NCBI RefSeq assembly: GCF_947497695.1
Contig: NZ_CANMHM010000003.1
Span: 350,495 to 414,494 of the forward strand
Reading direction: 5' to 3'
Length of the DNA stretch: 64,000 bases
From: an uncultured Polaribacter sp.
Lineage (GTDB): Bacteria; Bacteroidota; Bacteroidia; Flavobacteriales; Flavobacteriaceae
Shown: piece after piece, positions 26,183 to 35,423 of the stretch
Layout of the letters: every line of letters begins with the position of its first letter
Numbering within the stretch: the first letter of the stretch is position 1
The notes under the pieces: generated by a model
Seen by the model: the letters and a program-made list of their open reading frames with translations, nothing else
Database searches by the model: none
Told to the model about the DNA's origin: nothing
Position numbers and translations under genes: made by a program

Positions 26183-28624
26183 ATTCACTTTATAGACGTC
26201 ATATTACCCATTCCTATTCAGAAAACATTTACGTATTCTATTACTGAAGATGAAGCCAATTTTCTACAAAAAGGAATGCGAGTTGCTGTTTCTTTTGGGA
26301 AATCTAAAATGTATTCTGCGTTGGTTTTAAATATTCATCAAACAAAACCAACGTTGTATGAAGCCAAAGATATTCATCAAATTTTAGATGAAATTCCTTT
26401 GGTTAACGAACTACAATTAAAACATTGGCAATGGATTGCTAGTTATTATATGTGTTCTTTGGGTGATGTTTATAGAGCTGCTTTACCCTCTGCTTTTTTA
26501 TTAGAAAGCGAAACTATTATTAATAAAAATGAAAGCTTTACAGACGAATCTATTCTTGCTGATGATGAATTTTTAATTTTTGAAGCCTTACAACATCAAT
26601 CTCAGTTAACAATTCATCAGGTTTCTGATATTTTAGGGAAGAAAAAAGTAATGCCTATTGTAAATGCTTTGATTAAAAAAGAAGCAATTACTATTAAAGA
26701 AGAAATTTACGAACAATACAAACCAAAATTGGTAAAATATGTTCGTTTACATGCAAATTATTCTTCAGACGATTCTTTAAATGCTCTTTTAGAAGAACTC
26801 TCTAGAGCAAAAAAACAACGAGAAGCTGTTTTAGCGTTTTTTCAATTATTATCTACTAAAAAACCAATAAAAGCAAAAGATTTAGAAGAAAAAGCAGCTG
26901 TTTCTTCTTCTATCTTAAAATCTTTGGTAACTAAAAACATCTTTGAATTTTATCATATTCAAACTGATAGGGTTCAATTTAAAGGAGACACCAATGATTT
27001 AAAAGTACTGAATGAATTTCAAGAAAAAGCACTTGCTGAAATTAAAGAAACTTTTAAAGAAAAAGACGTAACACTTTTACACGGAATTACAAGTTCTGGT
27101 AAAACAGAAGTGTATACAAAGTTAATTCAAGAAGTTTTAGACGCTGGTAAACAAGTATTATTCTTGTTACCAGAAATTGCTTTAACTACCCAAATTATTA
27201 CTCGTTTACAGTTTTATTTTGGCGAACAAATTTCTGTTTTTCACTCTAAATATTCTATGAATGAACGTGTAGAAGTTTGGAATAACATCTTAGAAAACAA
27301 ACCAAAAGCAAGAATTATTTTAGGGGCTCGTTCTTGTATATTTTTACCTTTTTCTAACTTAGGTTTGATTGTTGTTGATGAAGAACACGAAACTTCTTAC
27401 AAACAATTTGAACCTTCTCCAAGATACAATGCACGTGATGCTGCTATTGTTTTATCAAAATTACACAGTGCAAAAATTTTATTAGGTTCTGCTACACCAT
27501 CTTTAGAGAGTTTTTTTAATGCACAACAAAAAAAATATGGTTTTGTTGCTTTAAATAGGCGTCATGGAAATGTACAATTGCCTAAAATTGAATTGATTGA
27601 TGTAAAAGAAAAACAACGAAAAAAGGAAATGAAAGGTCATTTTTCTGATCGATTGTTAAAATTGATTCAAGAAGCTTTAGATTTAAAAGAGCAAGTAATT
27701 TTATTCCAAAACAGACGTGGATTTTCGCCAGTTGTAGAGTGTAAAACTTGTGGAGTATCGCCTCAATGTCCTAATTGTGATGTCAGTTTAACATTCCATA
27801 AATTCAGGTATGAATTACGCTGTCATTATTGTAATTATCAACGTGCAATGCCAAATAGTTGTGGAGCTTGTGGCAGCAATACTTTAGACAATAAAGGTTT
27901 TGGAACCGAAAAAATTGAGTTAGAATTAAAAGAACTCTTTCCAGATTTTAACATCGGGAGAATGGATTTAGATACGACTCGTGGAAAATTTGGGTATCAG
28001 AAAATAATTGTTGCTTTTGAAGCCAAAGAAATAGATATTTTGGTAGGTACACAAATGCTATCTAAAGGATTAGATTTTGAAAATGTATCTTTAGTAGGCG
28101 TTTTAAGTGCAGATTCTATGTTAAACTACCCAGATTTTAGAGCCCATGAACGTGCTTATGATATGATGGTACAAGTTTCTGGTAGAGCTGGTAGAAGTAA
28201 AAAACAAGGTAATGTAGCCATACAAACTTACAATCCTTACCATCAAATATTGCAACAAGTGTCTACTACTAATTATATAGAAATGTATAAAGAACAATTG
28301 CAAGAACGTTGGCAATATAAATATCCTCCTTATTATAGATTGATAAAAATTACCCTAAAACATAGAGATTATACAAAAGTAGATACTGGTGTAAATTGGT
28401 TATTTAAAGCATTGTATAACTCTTTTGGAGAAAACGTTTTAGGACCAACTGCTCCTGCAGTTTCTAGAATTCGGAATCAATATATTAAGAATATTGTGAT
28501 TAAAATTCCACCAAAACAGAGTTTAGCAAATACAAAAAATCAAGTAACTAAAATTAGAAATACGTTTGAAGCTGTGAAAGATTTTAGACCAATCAGGTTT
28601 ATTGTTGATGTGGATGCATATTAA
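26183..28624 (+). CDS. priA: Primosomal replication restart helicase PriA, apparent ATT start
   Basis: Superfamily 2 helicase that reloads the replisome at stalled forks. Seen: Walker A GITSSGKTE, DEEH box (VVDEEHETSYK), and a zinc region with paired cysteines (CKTCGVSPQCPNCD, CHYCNYQ, CGACG). The first ATG (26276) would remove about 31 residues of the N-terminal DNA-binding domain; the frame upstream reads HFIDVILPIPIQKTFTYS, the conserved PriA start, and is open back only to a TAA at 26174. The codon in the expected Met position is ATT (26183). With it the protein is 813 aa, family-typical. Confidence 0.9.
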   Translation: MHFIDVILPIPIQKTFTYSITEDEANFLQKGMRVAVSFGKSKMYSALVLNIHQTKPTLYEAKDIHQILDEIPLVNELQLKHWQWIASYYMCSLGDVYRAALPSAFLLESETIINKNESFTDESILADDEFLIFEALQHQSQLTIHQVSDILGKKKVMPIVNALIKKEAITIKEEIYEQYKPKLVKYVRLHANYSSDDSLNALLEELSRAKKQREAVLAFFQLLSTKKPIKAKDLEEKAAVSSSILKSLVTKNIFEFYHIQTDRVQFKGDTNDLKVLNEFQEKALAEIKETFKEKDVTLLHGITSSGKTEVYTKLIQEVLDAGKQVLFLLPEIALTTQIITRLQFYFGEQISVFHSKYSMNERVEVWNNILENKPKARIILGARSCIFLPFSNLGLIVVDEEHETSYKQFEPSPRYNARDAAIVLSKLHSAKILLGSATPSLESFFNAQQKKYGFVALNRRHGNVQLPKIELIDVKEKQRKKEMKGHFSDRLLKLIQEALDLKEQVILFQNRRGFSPVVECKTCGVSPQCPNCDVSLTFHKFRYELRCHYCNYQRAMPNSCGACGSNTLDNKGFGTEKIELELKELFPDFNIGRMDLDTTRGKFGYQKIIVAFEAKEIDILVGTQMLSKGLDFENVSLVGVLSADSMLNYPDFRAHERAYDMMVQVSGRAGRSKKQGNVAIQTYNPYHQILQQVSTTNYIEMYKEQLQERWQYKYPPYYRLIKITLKHRDYTKVDTGVNWLFKALYNSFGENVLGPTAPAVSRIRNQYIKNIVIKIPPKQSLANTKNQVTKIRNTFEAVKDFRPIRFIVDVDAY

Positions 28625-28635
28625 AAATTTAGCTT

Positions 28636-29834
28636 CTAAAAAATAGTATAACCAAGTATTAAAGAAGAAGATTGAAAATCTCCAACTCTAGCAGAATACC
28701 CAAGAAGATCTCTATTAGTAAACGTTCTAATTTCTAAACTAATTTTATCTTTATATTTATAACCAATACCAAGACTGTAATTTAATACAGTGCTAATATC
28801 ATAATTATTTTCTCCAGTTACCTTAGAGTTTAAAGGAATATCAAAAACCAAAGATGTGTTAATAAATAAACTTGAATTTTTATTTAAATAAAAATAAACC
28901 CAAAGGTATTTCTATCGAGGAATATTCGATTGTAGTTTCTCTAGCAATAGTATCTTCTTTAGAATCTTTATAAGGAGAATTGTATGTGGGTTCTATTATT
29001 AAACCCCATTTATTATTGTTAAATGGAAATAAATATTCTAATTCGAAACCAAACCTTAGAGGTTGTTTATTTTCAAAACTTAGATTTCTAATTGCAATAT
29101 CATTTCCTAAAAAAAATGAAGAAAAATTAACACCAGACTTAATATTTAATTTGAATATACTTTTAGATTTTTTAGAATTTTTTAAAGAATAGTTTATCAT
29201 TTTAGATTTAGCACAGGTATTGTATAGTGTAAATATATCTACTAAATCTGACTTACGATATTTTAAACTTTTCAGTTTTCCTGCTTTTATTTTTTCACAG
29301 TTTAAATTAATTAACAATTGTTGTTTATAGTATTCATTTTTCTTTATAGTTGAACTAAACCCAGTTGTAAAACTTTTAAAAACTAATTGTTTAACCTCAG
29401 AAGTATTTTTTTTGTAAAAAAATCGTAAAAAATTAGATTCAGAATATTGGTATAAACTAGCTTCTCCTTCTATTAATACCATTAAAAATAAACGTTCTTC
29501 GTTAAATTTAACTTTTCTTGTAGTACTAATTTCATCTATTATTTCACTAGATCTATCAATTTTTACAGAATGCCTTTCATATTTAGAAATATTATATATT
29601 TCAAAAACTTTTACATCATCTATTGTAGCTTTAATTTTTTCACCGTCTGAAGATAATTTATATGTAAAACTCTTAGGGTTATTGAGTAAATCTAGATTTT
29701 TTATAAGACATTCTATTTTTTCTCCAGAATTTTTTATAAAGTATCCTTTTTCAAATGAAGATTGTGCATGAGAATTAAAATAGGTAATTAAAATAGGTAA
29801 TTAAAACTATCGTAAATATTAGATATTTTTTCAT
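28636..29834 (-). pseudogene. Outer-membrane beta-barrel-type protein, two frameshifts
   Basis: Begins at ATG 29834 with a signal peptide (MKKYLIFTIVLITYF) that is broken by a 13-bp tandem duplication (29775-29787 and 29788-29800), creating an early TAA. Removing one copy restores ...NSHAQSSFEKGYF and an open frame to about 28900. There one extra T in a T5 run ends the frame at 28880; removing it joins PLGLFYLNKNSSLF to the final piece (28851-28636), which ends in the LGYTIF strand typical of outer-membrane barrels. Repaired length about 390 aa. Function unknown. Confidence 0.75.
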
Positions 29835-29919
29835 TTTTAGCATTTTTTTTTGTTAAAATAGTTTAAAATATACTTTGCGCAACTCTTAAAATAAAATTCT
29901 CAAAAAAATCGTTTTTTAA

Positions 29920-30084
29920 ACATTGGCAATATAATATGCTTGCTCTTTATTATCTATTTATAAAAATCACACCAAAACAAAGTTTAGCAAATACTAAAAA
30001 ACAACTTTAAAAAATTAAAATTACTTTTGAAGCTGTTAAAGGTTATAGACGAATCAGGTTTATTATTGATGTAGATGCGTATTA
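29920..30084 (+). pseudogene. Decayed second copy of the priA 3' end
   Basis: Aligns by eye to priA: CATTGGCAATATAATATGCT resembles 28308-28327, and from about 29965 the sequence tracks priA 28505-28624 (PKQSLANTK, then FEAVK..RIRFIIDVDAY and a stop), with an in-frame TAA and an internal deletion of about 150 bp. It is not translatable. It lies beyond the outer-membrane pseudogene, so the two priA ends flank that gene. Confidence 0.8.
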
Positions 30085-30085
30085 G

Positions 30086-30158
30086 ATTAGTTGACAGTAT
30101 TCAGTTTCAGTTTACAATACAAAACTGGCCTGTTTACTGCAACTGAAAACTGAGACTA
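30086..30158. repeat. Word-like spacer downstream of the GlmU-like gene
   Basis: CAGTATTCAGTTTCAGTTTAC (about 30095-30115) and AACTGAAAACTGAGACT (about 30139-30155) form an imperfect inverted pair of CAGTTT stutters, ending just before the stop codon of the minus-strand gene. The same word class occurs in the argD-proA spacer. Confidence 0.65.
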
Positions 30159-30160
30159 AA

Positions 30161-31336
30161 TTAATAGTTTCGATACTGTTTGGTTTCTTCAAAAACGTGC
30201 TCTAGAATTTTTTGATCTTTTTCATCAAAAACAATATCTCTACGTTTCATTACCACTTCTGCAACTTCAAAAACCTTATTGGTTTTATACTCTGTAAAAC
30301 CTGATGCACCTCCCCAACTAAAAGAAGGAACAAAATTTCTTGGAAAACCGCTTCCAAAAATATTTGCACTAACCCCTACTACAGTTCCTGTATTAAACAT
30401 AGTATTTATACCACATTTAGAGTGATCACCCATCATTAAACCACAAAATTGCAAACCTGTTTTTGCAAAACGACCAGTTTCATAATCCCAAAGTTTAACT
30501 TCGGCATAATTATTTTTTAAGTTAGAGTTGTTAGTGTCTGCACCTAAATTACACCATTCTCCTAAAACAGAATTCCCTAAATAACCATCATGTCCTTTGC
30601 TAGAATACCCAAATAAAACAGCATTACTAACCTCTCCTCCTACCTTACAATAAGGGCCTAAAGTTGTACCTCCGTATATTTTTGCCCCCATTTTTAAAAC
30701 AGCATGATCACACATTGCAAATGGGCCTTTTACTGCAGAATTTTCTAAAACAACAGCATCTCTACCAATATAAATTGGGCCAGATGAAGCATTTAGAGTT
30801 GCAAAAGTAATTTCTGCTCCTTCTTCTATAAATATATTTTCTTTATTGATGTATCTTGTTCCTTCAGGGATTGGTTGTGATGTTCTACCTTCTGTAAGTA
30901 TATCAAAATCTTGCTGAATTGCTTGATAGTTTAAAGAGAAAATATCCCAAGTATTTTTTACTTGTATTAACTCTTCTTCAAATTCTATTTGTTTGTAAGC
31001 ATCAAAATTTACTTCTTCTTGAGAGTCTTTTGTATAAAAAGCAATTACATCATCACCTTTAAAAATAGCTTCATTTTCTGATAAATTCTTTACTTTTTCA
31101 ACCAAATTTTTAGTCGGACAAAAAGAAGCATTGATTAAAATATTTTGCTCCATTTCTACCATCGGATATTTTTCTTCCAAATACTCCTCTGTAATTGTGG
31201 TAGTTGTGAGGCCTAAACGTTTTTCCCACTTTTCTCTAATGGTTAAAATACCAATTCTAATATCTGCAACTGGTCTTGTATAGGTAAAAGGCAGTAGTGA
31301 TTTTCTAACATCACCATCAAATAAAATATAATTCAT
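30161..31336 (-). CDS. GlmU-family protein (nucleotidyltransferase-like plus left-handed beta-helix)
   Basis: 391 aa. The N-terminal half resembles a sugar-phosphate nucleotidyltransferase fold (MNYILFDGDVRKSLLPFTYTRPVADI) but shows no clear GxGTRxxP pyrophosphorylase loop; the C-terminal half is hexapeptide-repeat beta-helix (IYIGRDAVVLENSAVKGPF, GAKIYGGTTLGPYCKVGG and following turns). Such proteins are conserved in Bacteroidetes and annotated as GlmU-family or putative glucose-1-phosphate nucleotidyl/acyltransferase. A role in cell-envelope sugar metabolism is likely; the catalysed step is unknown. Confidence 0.8.
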   Translation of the reverse strand: MNYILFDGDVRKSLLPFTYTRPVADIRIGILTIREKWEKRLGLTTTTITEEYLEEKYPMVEMEQNILINASFCPTKNLVEKVKNLSENEAIFKGDDVIAFYTKDSQEEVNFDAYKQIEFEEELIQVKNTWDIFSLNYQAIQQDFDILTEGRTSQPIPEGTRYINKENIFIEEGAEITFATLNASSGPIYIGRDAVVLENSAVKGPFAMCDHAVLKMGAKIYGGTTLGPYCKVGGEVSNAVLFGYSSKGHDGYLGNSVLGEWCNLGADTNNSNLKNNYAEVKLWDYETGRFAKTGLQFCGLMMGDHSKCGINTMFNTGTVVGVSANIFGSGFPRNFVPSFSWGGASGFTEYKTNKVFEVAEVVMKRRDIVFDEKDQKILEHVFEETKQYRNY

Positions 31337-31387
31337 TTTTTCTTTTTAGTAGTATGGCAAATCTACTTTAAAATAGGCACAAAAAAA

Positions 31388-31420
31388 ACCGATTGTAAAA
31401 TTTACAATCGGTTTTTTTTA
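31388..31420 (-). terminator. Terminator of the T9SS cargo gene
   Basis: Near-perfect 12-bp stem (ACCGATTGTAAA / TTTACAATCGGT) with a one-base centre at 31400, flanked by A and T tracts on both sides; about 20 nt after the stop at 31438. Confidence 0.88.
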
Positions 31421-31437
31421 TTTATTGTTGATTTCTA

Positions 31438-32211
31438 TTATTGTTTTAGAAACTTTTGACTTCCAATTTTATCATCAGCAATTACTTTTAGAATATAAAC
31501 ACCAGTGCTTAAGTTTTCTATATTAATTTTTTCATTTGCTGAAGAAATTGTTTTTGTCAAAGCCAATCTTCCAATATAATCATAAAATTGAACGGTTGCT
31601 TTTTCAGAACCAAAAGGCAATTGAATAGTTACTTGATTTGTTGCAGGATTTGGAAACGTATCAAAATCTAATTTTCTAGCCTCTGAAGTGCTTAAAGAAG
31701 ATGAAGATGAAGTTGCTGTTACTGTTTGATCTGAATCATCAAAGGCACGACCGTTTCCATTTGCAGCATTTACAGCTGTATAAAAAGTAACGTTACCTAA
31801 ATCTGTAGCTGGTGATTTCCAAGTAAAAGTCCAATTTCCAGAACTTGATGGAGAGGAATGTGTAATTGTATTACCTGATACTCTTGAGCCACTACCTGCT
31901 GTAAATGTCCCTATTTTTGTATTAGAGCTATTTTCTGCTGACAGCTGAAAACCATGTGATGAAGAAGAAGAGGTTGTGTTTACACTAATTGTATAGTCTG
32001 TGTTTAACAAATATCCAGTAGCAGGTATATTTGATGTAATTGTAGCAGAAGCATTAAAATTACCCCCAGAATGACAAGCTGCACAAGTATTACCTCCATC
32101 TCCTGGAGAACCAGATCTTCCATCTGATCTACCTCCAGAGCTAGACATTAATAAAAAAGCTGAAATTGGGATACATAATAATACAAATTTTAAAAAGTAG
32201 TGTTTTTTCAT
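31438..32211 (-). CDS. Secreted protein with CxxCH motif and type IX secretion sorting domain
   Basis: 257 aa. A signal peptide (about 1-20) is followed by a low-complexity SSGGRSDGRSGSPGDGGN linker and CAACH, a c-type-heme-like CxxCH; then a beta-sandwich domain of the choice-of-anchor V/Reeler-like kind (about 45-165). The C-terminal ~75 residues are a type A T9SS sorting domain (FPNPATNQVTIQLP ... STGVYILKVIADDKIGSQKF). It should be exported by the Por/T9SS and anchored or released at the surface. Binding of heme at the single CxxCH is possible but unproven. Confidence 0.85.
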   Translation of the reverse strand: MKKHYFLKFVLLCIPISAFLLMSSSGGRSDGRSGSPGDGGNTCAACHSGGNFNASATITSNIPATGYLLNTDYTISVNTTSSSSSHGFQLSAENSSNTKIGTFTAGSGSRVSGNTITHSSPSSSGNWTFTWKSPATDLGNVTFYTAVNAANGNGRAFDDSDQTVTATSSSSSLSTSEARKLDFDTFPNPATNQVTIQLPFGSEKATVQFYDYIGRLALTKTISSANEKINIENLSTGVYILKVIADDKIGSQKFLKQ

Positions 32212-32265
32212 AATGATAAATTAAATTTGTTAGTAATTATAGACGAATAAAATAGAAAATGATCA

Positions 32266-32273
32266 CAAAAATA
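32266..32273 (-). promoter_or_regulatory. -7 box upstream of the T9SS cargo gene
   Basis: TATTTTTG on the minus strand fits TAnnTTTG, about 55 nt before the ATG; no TTG at standard distance was found. Confidence 0.35.
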
Positions 32274-32324
32274 GTTGTTTATTTTTCTTAATTAAATACA
32301 CAACAATATAATGTTCTTTTATGA

Positions 32325-32354
32325 TTTGATTCACCAAATAAAATTATAATTTCG
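32325..32354 (+). promoter_or_regulatory. Promoter of the thioesterase gene
   Basis: TTTG (32325-32328), an 18-bp spacer and TAATTTCG (32347-32354), a one-base variant of the -7 consensus; the CDS starts 112 nt downstream. Confidence 0.5.
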
Positions 32355-32465
32355 CTTTTGAGAAAGAAAAACACTGTAAAGAGGAAAAAAACGGCTTTAA
32401 AAGGTAAAAATTAAGGTTAAAAAACATAAAAAACTCTTATTTAAAAGAGATCAATAAAAAATAGA

Positions 32466-33011
32466 ATGAAAAAATTTAAACACATAGAAGAATCACAAGT
32501 AAAAATTATGGAGTTAATGAAGCCTGTAAACTCTAATTTTAGTGGTAAAATTCATGGAGGCTATATTTTAAATTTGATGGATCAAATTGCGTTTGCTTGT
32601 GCCTCTAAACATTCTGGGCATTATTGTGTAACTGCGTCTGTAAATAAAGTCGATTTTTTAAACCCTATTGAAGTTGGTGAACTAGTAACCATGAAAGCAT
32701 CTATTAACTTTACAGGAAGAACTTCTATGGTTGTTGGTTTAAGAGTAACCTCTGAAAATATTAGATCTGGAGAAATAAAACATTGTAATTCTTCTTATTT
32801 TACAATGGTAGCAAAAGATGAAGATGGTAATGGTGCTGCTGTACCAGGAATTATTTTAACTTGTAAAGACCAAGTAAGACGTTTTGCAAGAAGCATTACA
32901 AGACAAAGTGAAGGTAAAAATAGAATTTCTAGATTTAGTAGTAAAGTTTTTAAAACGGAAGATTATTTAGATTTACTTGAAAATAGCAATTCTAAAATTG
33001 ATTTGAAATAA
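32466..33011 (+). CDS. Acyl-CoA thioesterase, hotdog fold
   Basis: 181 aa, one hotdog domain of the YciA/BFIT (TesB-like acyl-CoA hydrolase) type. The family motif is visible in GKIHGGYILNLMDQIAFACASKHSG (about 26-50), with the catalytic Asp in the NLMD turn, followed by ASVNKVDFLNPIEVGELV. The C-terminal 45 residues are basic and Ser-rich and not part of the core. Probable substrate is medium/long acyl-CoA. Confidence 0.88.
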   Translation: MKKFKHIEESQVKIMELMKPVNSNFSGKIHGGYILNLMDQIAFACASKHSGHYCVTASVNKVDFLNPIEVGELVTMKASINFTGRTSMVVGLRVTSENIRSGEIKHCNSSYFTMVAKDEDGNGAAVPGIILTCKDQVRRFARSITRQSEGKNRISRFSSKVFKTEDYLDLLENSNSKIDLK

Positions 33012-33042
33012 ATTTTCTTAAAACATTATTCAGTAAAAATAT

Positions 33043-33081
33043 AATTGCCTCCAACAAGTTTCAAACTTTTTGGAGGCAATT
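33043..33081. terminator. Long near-perfect palindrome between convergent genes
   Basis: AATTGCCTCCAA (33043-33054) pairs fully with TTGGAGGCAATT (33070-33081), and the interior AAGTTT-C-AAACTT pairs too, giving a hairpin of about 18 bp. There is no good U-tract on either side, so termination or RNA protection is likely but not certain. Confidence 0.6.
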
Positions 33082-33114
33082 GCTTTATAATATATTTTGA
33101 TAAACTATCGTAAA

Positions 33115-33804
33115 TCAATCAAAATCAGTATCCATTTTTAGATAATCTAAAAACTCTCTTTTGGTATCTCTTTCTTTAAATTTACCTCCAAATTCTGCAG
33201 TTACAGTAGAGCTTTCAATATCTTTAATACCTCTAGAGTTTACACACAAATGTTTTGCATCAATAACACAAGCAACATCTTGTACTCCTAAAGCTTCTTG
33301 CATTGCTTGTACAACTTGCATGGTTAAACGTTCTTGCACTTGTGGTCTTTTAGAAAAATACTCTACAATTCTGTTCATTTTAGACAACCCAATTACTTTT
33401 CCATCAGAAATATAAGCAACATGAGCTCTACCAATAATTGGTAATAAATGATGCTCGCAAGTAGAATAAACAACAATGTTTTTTTCTACCAACATTTCAC
33501 CATAATTGTAATTATTGTCAAAAGTAGACGCCTTTGGCATATTTTTAGGATCTAACCCCATAAATATTTCATTTACAAAAGATTTTGCAACTCTTTTAGG
33601 AGTTCCTTGTAAACTGTCGTCTGTTAAATCCATTCCTAAAGTGATTAAAATATCTTTTACACTTTCTTGGATTCTTGCAATTTTTTCTTCGTTAGAAATA
33701 TCAAAAGCATCTGCTCTTAATGGCGTTATGGCAGATGTGCCAATGTGATCTTCTCCTAACTCTTCAATTCTTTCGTCATTCATTTTGCTGCTCAATTCAA
33801 ACAT
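33115..33804 (-). CDS. folE: GTP cyclohydrolase I
   Basis: Converts GTP to 7,8-dihydroneopterin triphosphate for folate/pterin (and possibly preQ) synthesis. 229 aa, with the zinc and active-site set: STCEHHLLPIIG (about 111-122), KRPQVQERLT (about 156-165) and AKHLCVNSRG (about 187-196). The N-terminus is uncertain: ATG 33804 or the second Met at 33783, which removes seven residues. A -7-like TAAATTTG lies at 33831-33824. Confidence 0.93.
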   Translation of the reverse strand: MFELSSKMNDERIEELGEDHIGTSAITPLRADAFDISNEEKIARIQESVKDILITLGMDLTDDSLQGTPKRVAKSFVNEIFMGLDPKNMPKASTFDNNYNYGEMLVEKNIVVYSTCEHHLLPIIGRAHVAYISDGKVIGLSKMNRIVEYFSKRPQVQERLTMQVVQAMQEALGVQDVACVIDAKHLCVNSRGIKDIESSTVTAEFGGKFKERDTKREFLDYLKMDTDFD

Positions 33805-33875
33805 TTCAATCTTAATTAAAGTGCAAATTTACGTGTTTGCAACGTATTATTATAATTATGCTTCGATAAACTTAC

Positions 33876-33948
33876 ACTTCGACAGGCTCAGTGTGACATT
33901 CTGAATGTCTATTAATTTTACACCTGTCAGTCTGAGCTTGTCGAAGAC
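33876..33948. repeat. REP-like inverted pair between hisS and folE
   Basis: Left arm CTTCGACAGGCTCAGTGTGACA (33877-33898, last 2 bases of a 22-mer given by position) and right arm 33925-33946, its reverse complement with two differences. Same family as the copies at 48351-48372 and inside hisA. It begins directly at the hisS stop codon. Confidence 0.85.
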
Positions 33949-35312
33949 TATTTTAATTTTTCTACCAAATCTGATAAAGAACAATCTGATTGCTCTCCAG
34001 AAATCATATTTTTTAAAGTAAAAACATCTTCATTTACTTTAGAAACAACAAATTCTATGTTTCTATTCGTAACATATTTCCATTGTCGTTTTTGTGCCTT
34101 ATTACTTTTACCCAAATCAGGATAAAATTCACTTTTAATATGATGTTCTCTTAAAACTTTCAAGGCTTTCATTTTTGTACTATCGGTAGTTGCATCAAAA
34201 TTTAAGAAAATTACTTTTGGTTTTGGTAAATTGACTGCTTTAAACAATCCTAACTCTTCTAAAACTAAAAAAATTCTATCCAATCCAAAAGAAATACCAA
34301 CACCAGAAACATCTTTTAAACCAAAAATTCCCGTTAAATCGTCATATCTTCCTCCACCTCCAATAGAACCAATTTTTACACCTTTTGGTGCAGCAACTTC
34401 AAAAATTGCCCCTGTATAATAATTTAAGCCTCGTGCAAGAGTAACATCTACTTCTAAGGCAGCAGTTTCTAAACCTAGTTCTGTAATATTATTGATAACA
34501 AAACGCAACTCTTTTACTCCATTTATTCCTTCTTCTGATGAAGCTAACATACTTTCTAAAGAAGCTAAATTCTCTAAATTAGAACCATTAAAACTGAACA
34601 AAGGTTGCACTTTTTCTATTGCTTTTGCTGTAATTCCTTTGGCTAACATTTCTTTAACAACGCCTTCTTTACCAATTTTATCTAACTTATCTAAAGCCAC
34701 TGTAAAATCGATTAATTTATCTTGTGCACCAATTACTTCTGCAATACCAGATAATATTTTTCTATTGTTTATTTTGATGGTTGTACCTGCCAAACCTAAT
34801 TTGGTAAAAACAGTATCGTATAACTGAATAAACTCCACTTCTTGCCATAAAGACTTACTTCCAACAACATCTGCATCACATTGAAAAAACTCTCTAAAAC
34901 GTCCTTTTTGAGGACGATCTGCTCTCCAAACTGGTTGCACTTGATATCTTTTAAAAGGAAAAGTAATATCATTTTGATGTTGTACAACATACCTTGCAAA
35001 AGGCACTGTTAAGTCGTAACGTAATGCTTTTTCTGAGATTTGAGAAGTTACTTTTATGCTTTCCTTTTCTGATAATAATTTTTCATCTGCTTTTTTTAAA
35101 AAATCCCCAGAATTCAAAATCTTAAAAATCAAACGATCTCCTTCTTCTCCATATTTACCCATTAAGGTAGATGAATTTTCAAAACTCGGAGTTTCAATCG
35201 GCTGAAAGCCATAAGTTTCAAAAACAGTTTTAATCGTGTTTATTATGTATGTACGATTTGCTACTTCAATTGGCGAAAAATCTCTAGTTCCTTTTGGAAT
35301 GCTTGGTTTCAT
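33948..35312 (-). CDS. hisS: Histidyl-tRNA synthetase
   Basis: Class II aminoacyl-tRNA synthetase, 454 aa. N-terminal PKGTRDF start; motif 2 region (FPFKRYQVQPVWRADRPQKGRFREFFQCDADVVG is intact at about 107-140); the histidine-specific ARGLNYYTG near 289-297; motif 3 GISFGLDRI; C-terminal anticodon-binding domain. The stop is TAG, immediately adjoining a REP element. Not linked to the his operon here. Confidence 0.95.
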   Translation of the reverse strand: MKPSIPKGTRDFSPIEVANRTYIINTIKTVFETYGFQPIETPSFENSSTLMGKYGEEGDRLIFKILNSGDFLKKADEKLLSEKESIKVTSQISEKALRYDLTVPFARYVVQHQNDITFPFKRYQVQPVWRADRPQKGRFREFFQCDADVVGSKSLWQEVEFIQLYDTVFTKLGLAGTTIKINNRKILSGIAEVIGAQDKLIDFTVALDKLDKIGKEGVVKEMLAKGITAKAIEKVQPLFSFNGSNLENLASLESMLASSEEGINGVKELRFVINNITELGLETAALEVDVTLARGLNYYTGAIFEVAAPKGVKIGSIGGGGRYDDLTGIFGLKDVSGVGISFGLDRIFLVLEELGLFKAVNLPKPKVIFLNFDATTDSTKMKALKVLREHHIKSEFYPDLGKSNKAQKRQWKYVTNRNIEFVVSKVNEDVFTLKNMISGEQSDCSLSDLVEKLK

Positions 35313-35423
35313 ATAAATCAGTTATCAATGTTCATTTATCAGTTATCAATTCATCAGAACACTGATAATTGTTAAATGATAATTGCTTTTTACGTCGGCA
35401 AATATCGTGAAAAACTTATAAAT

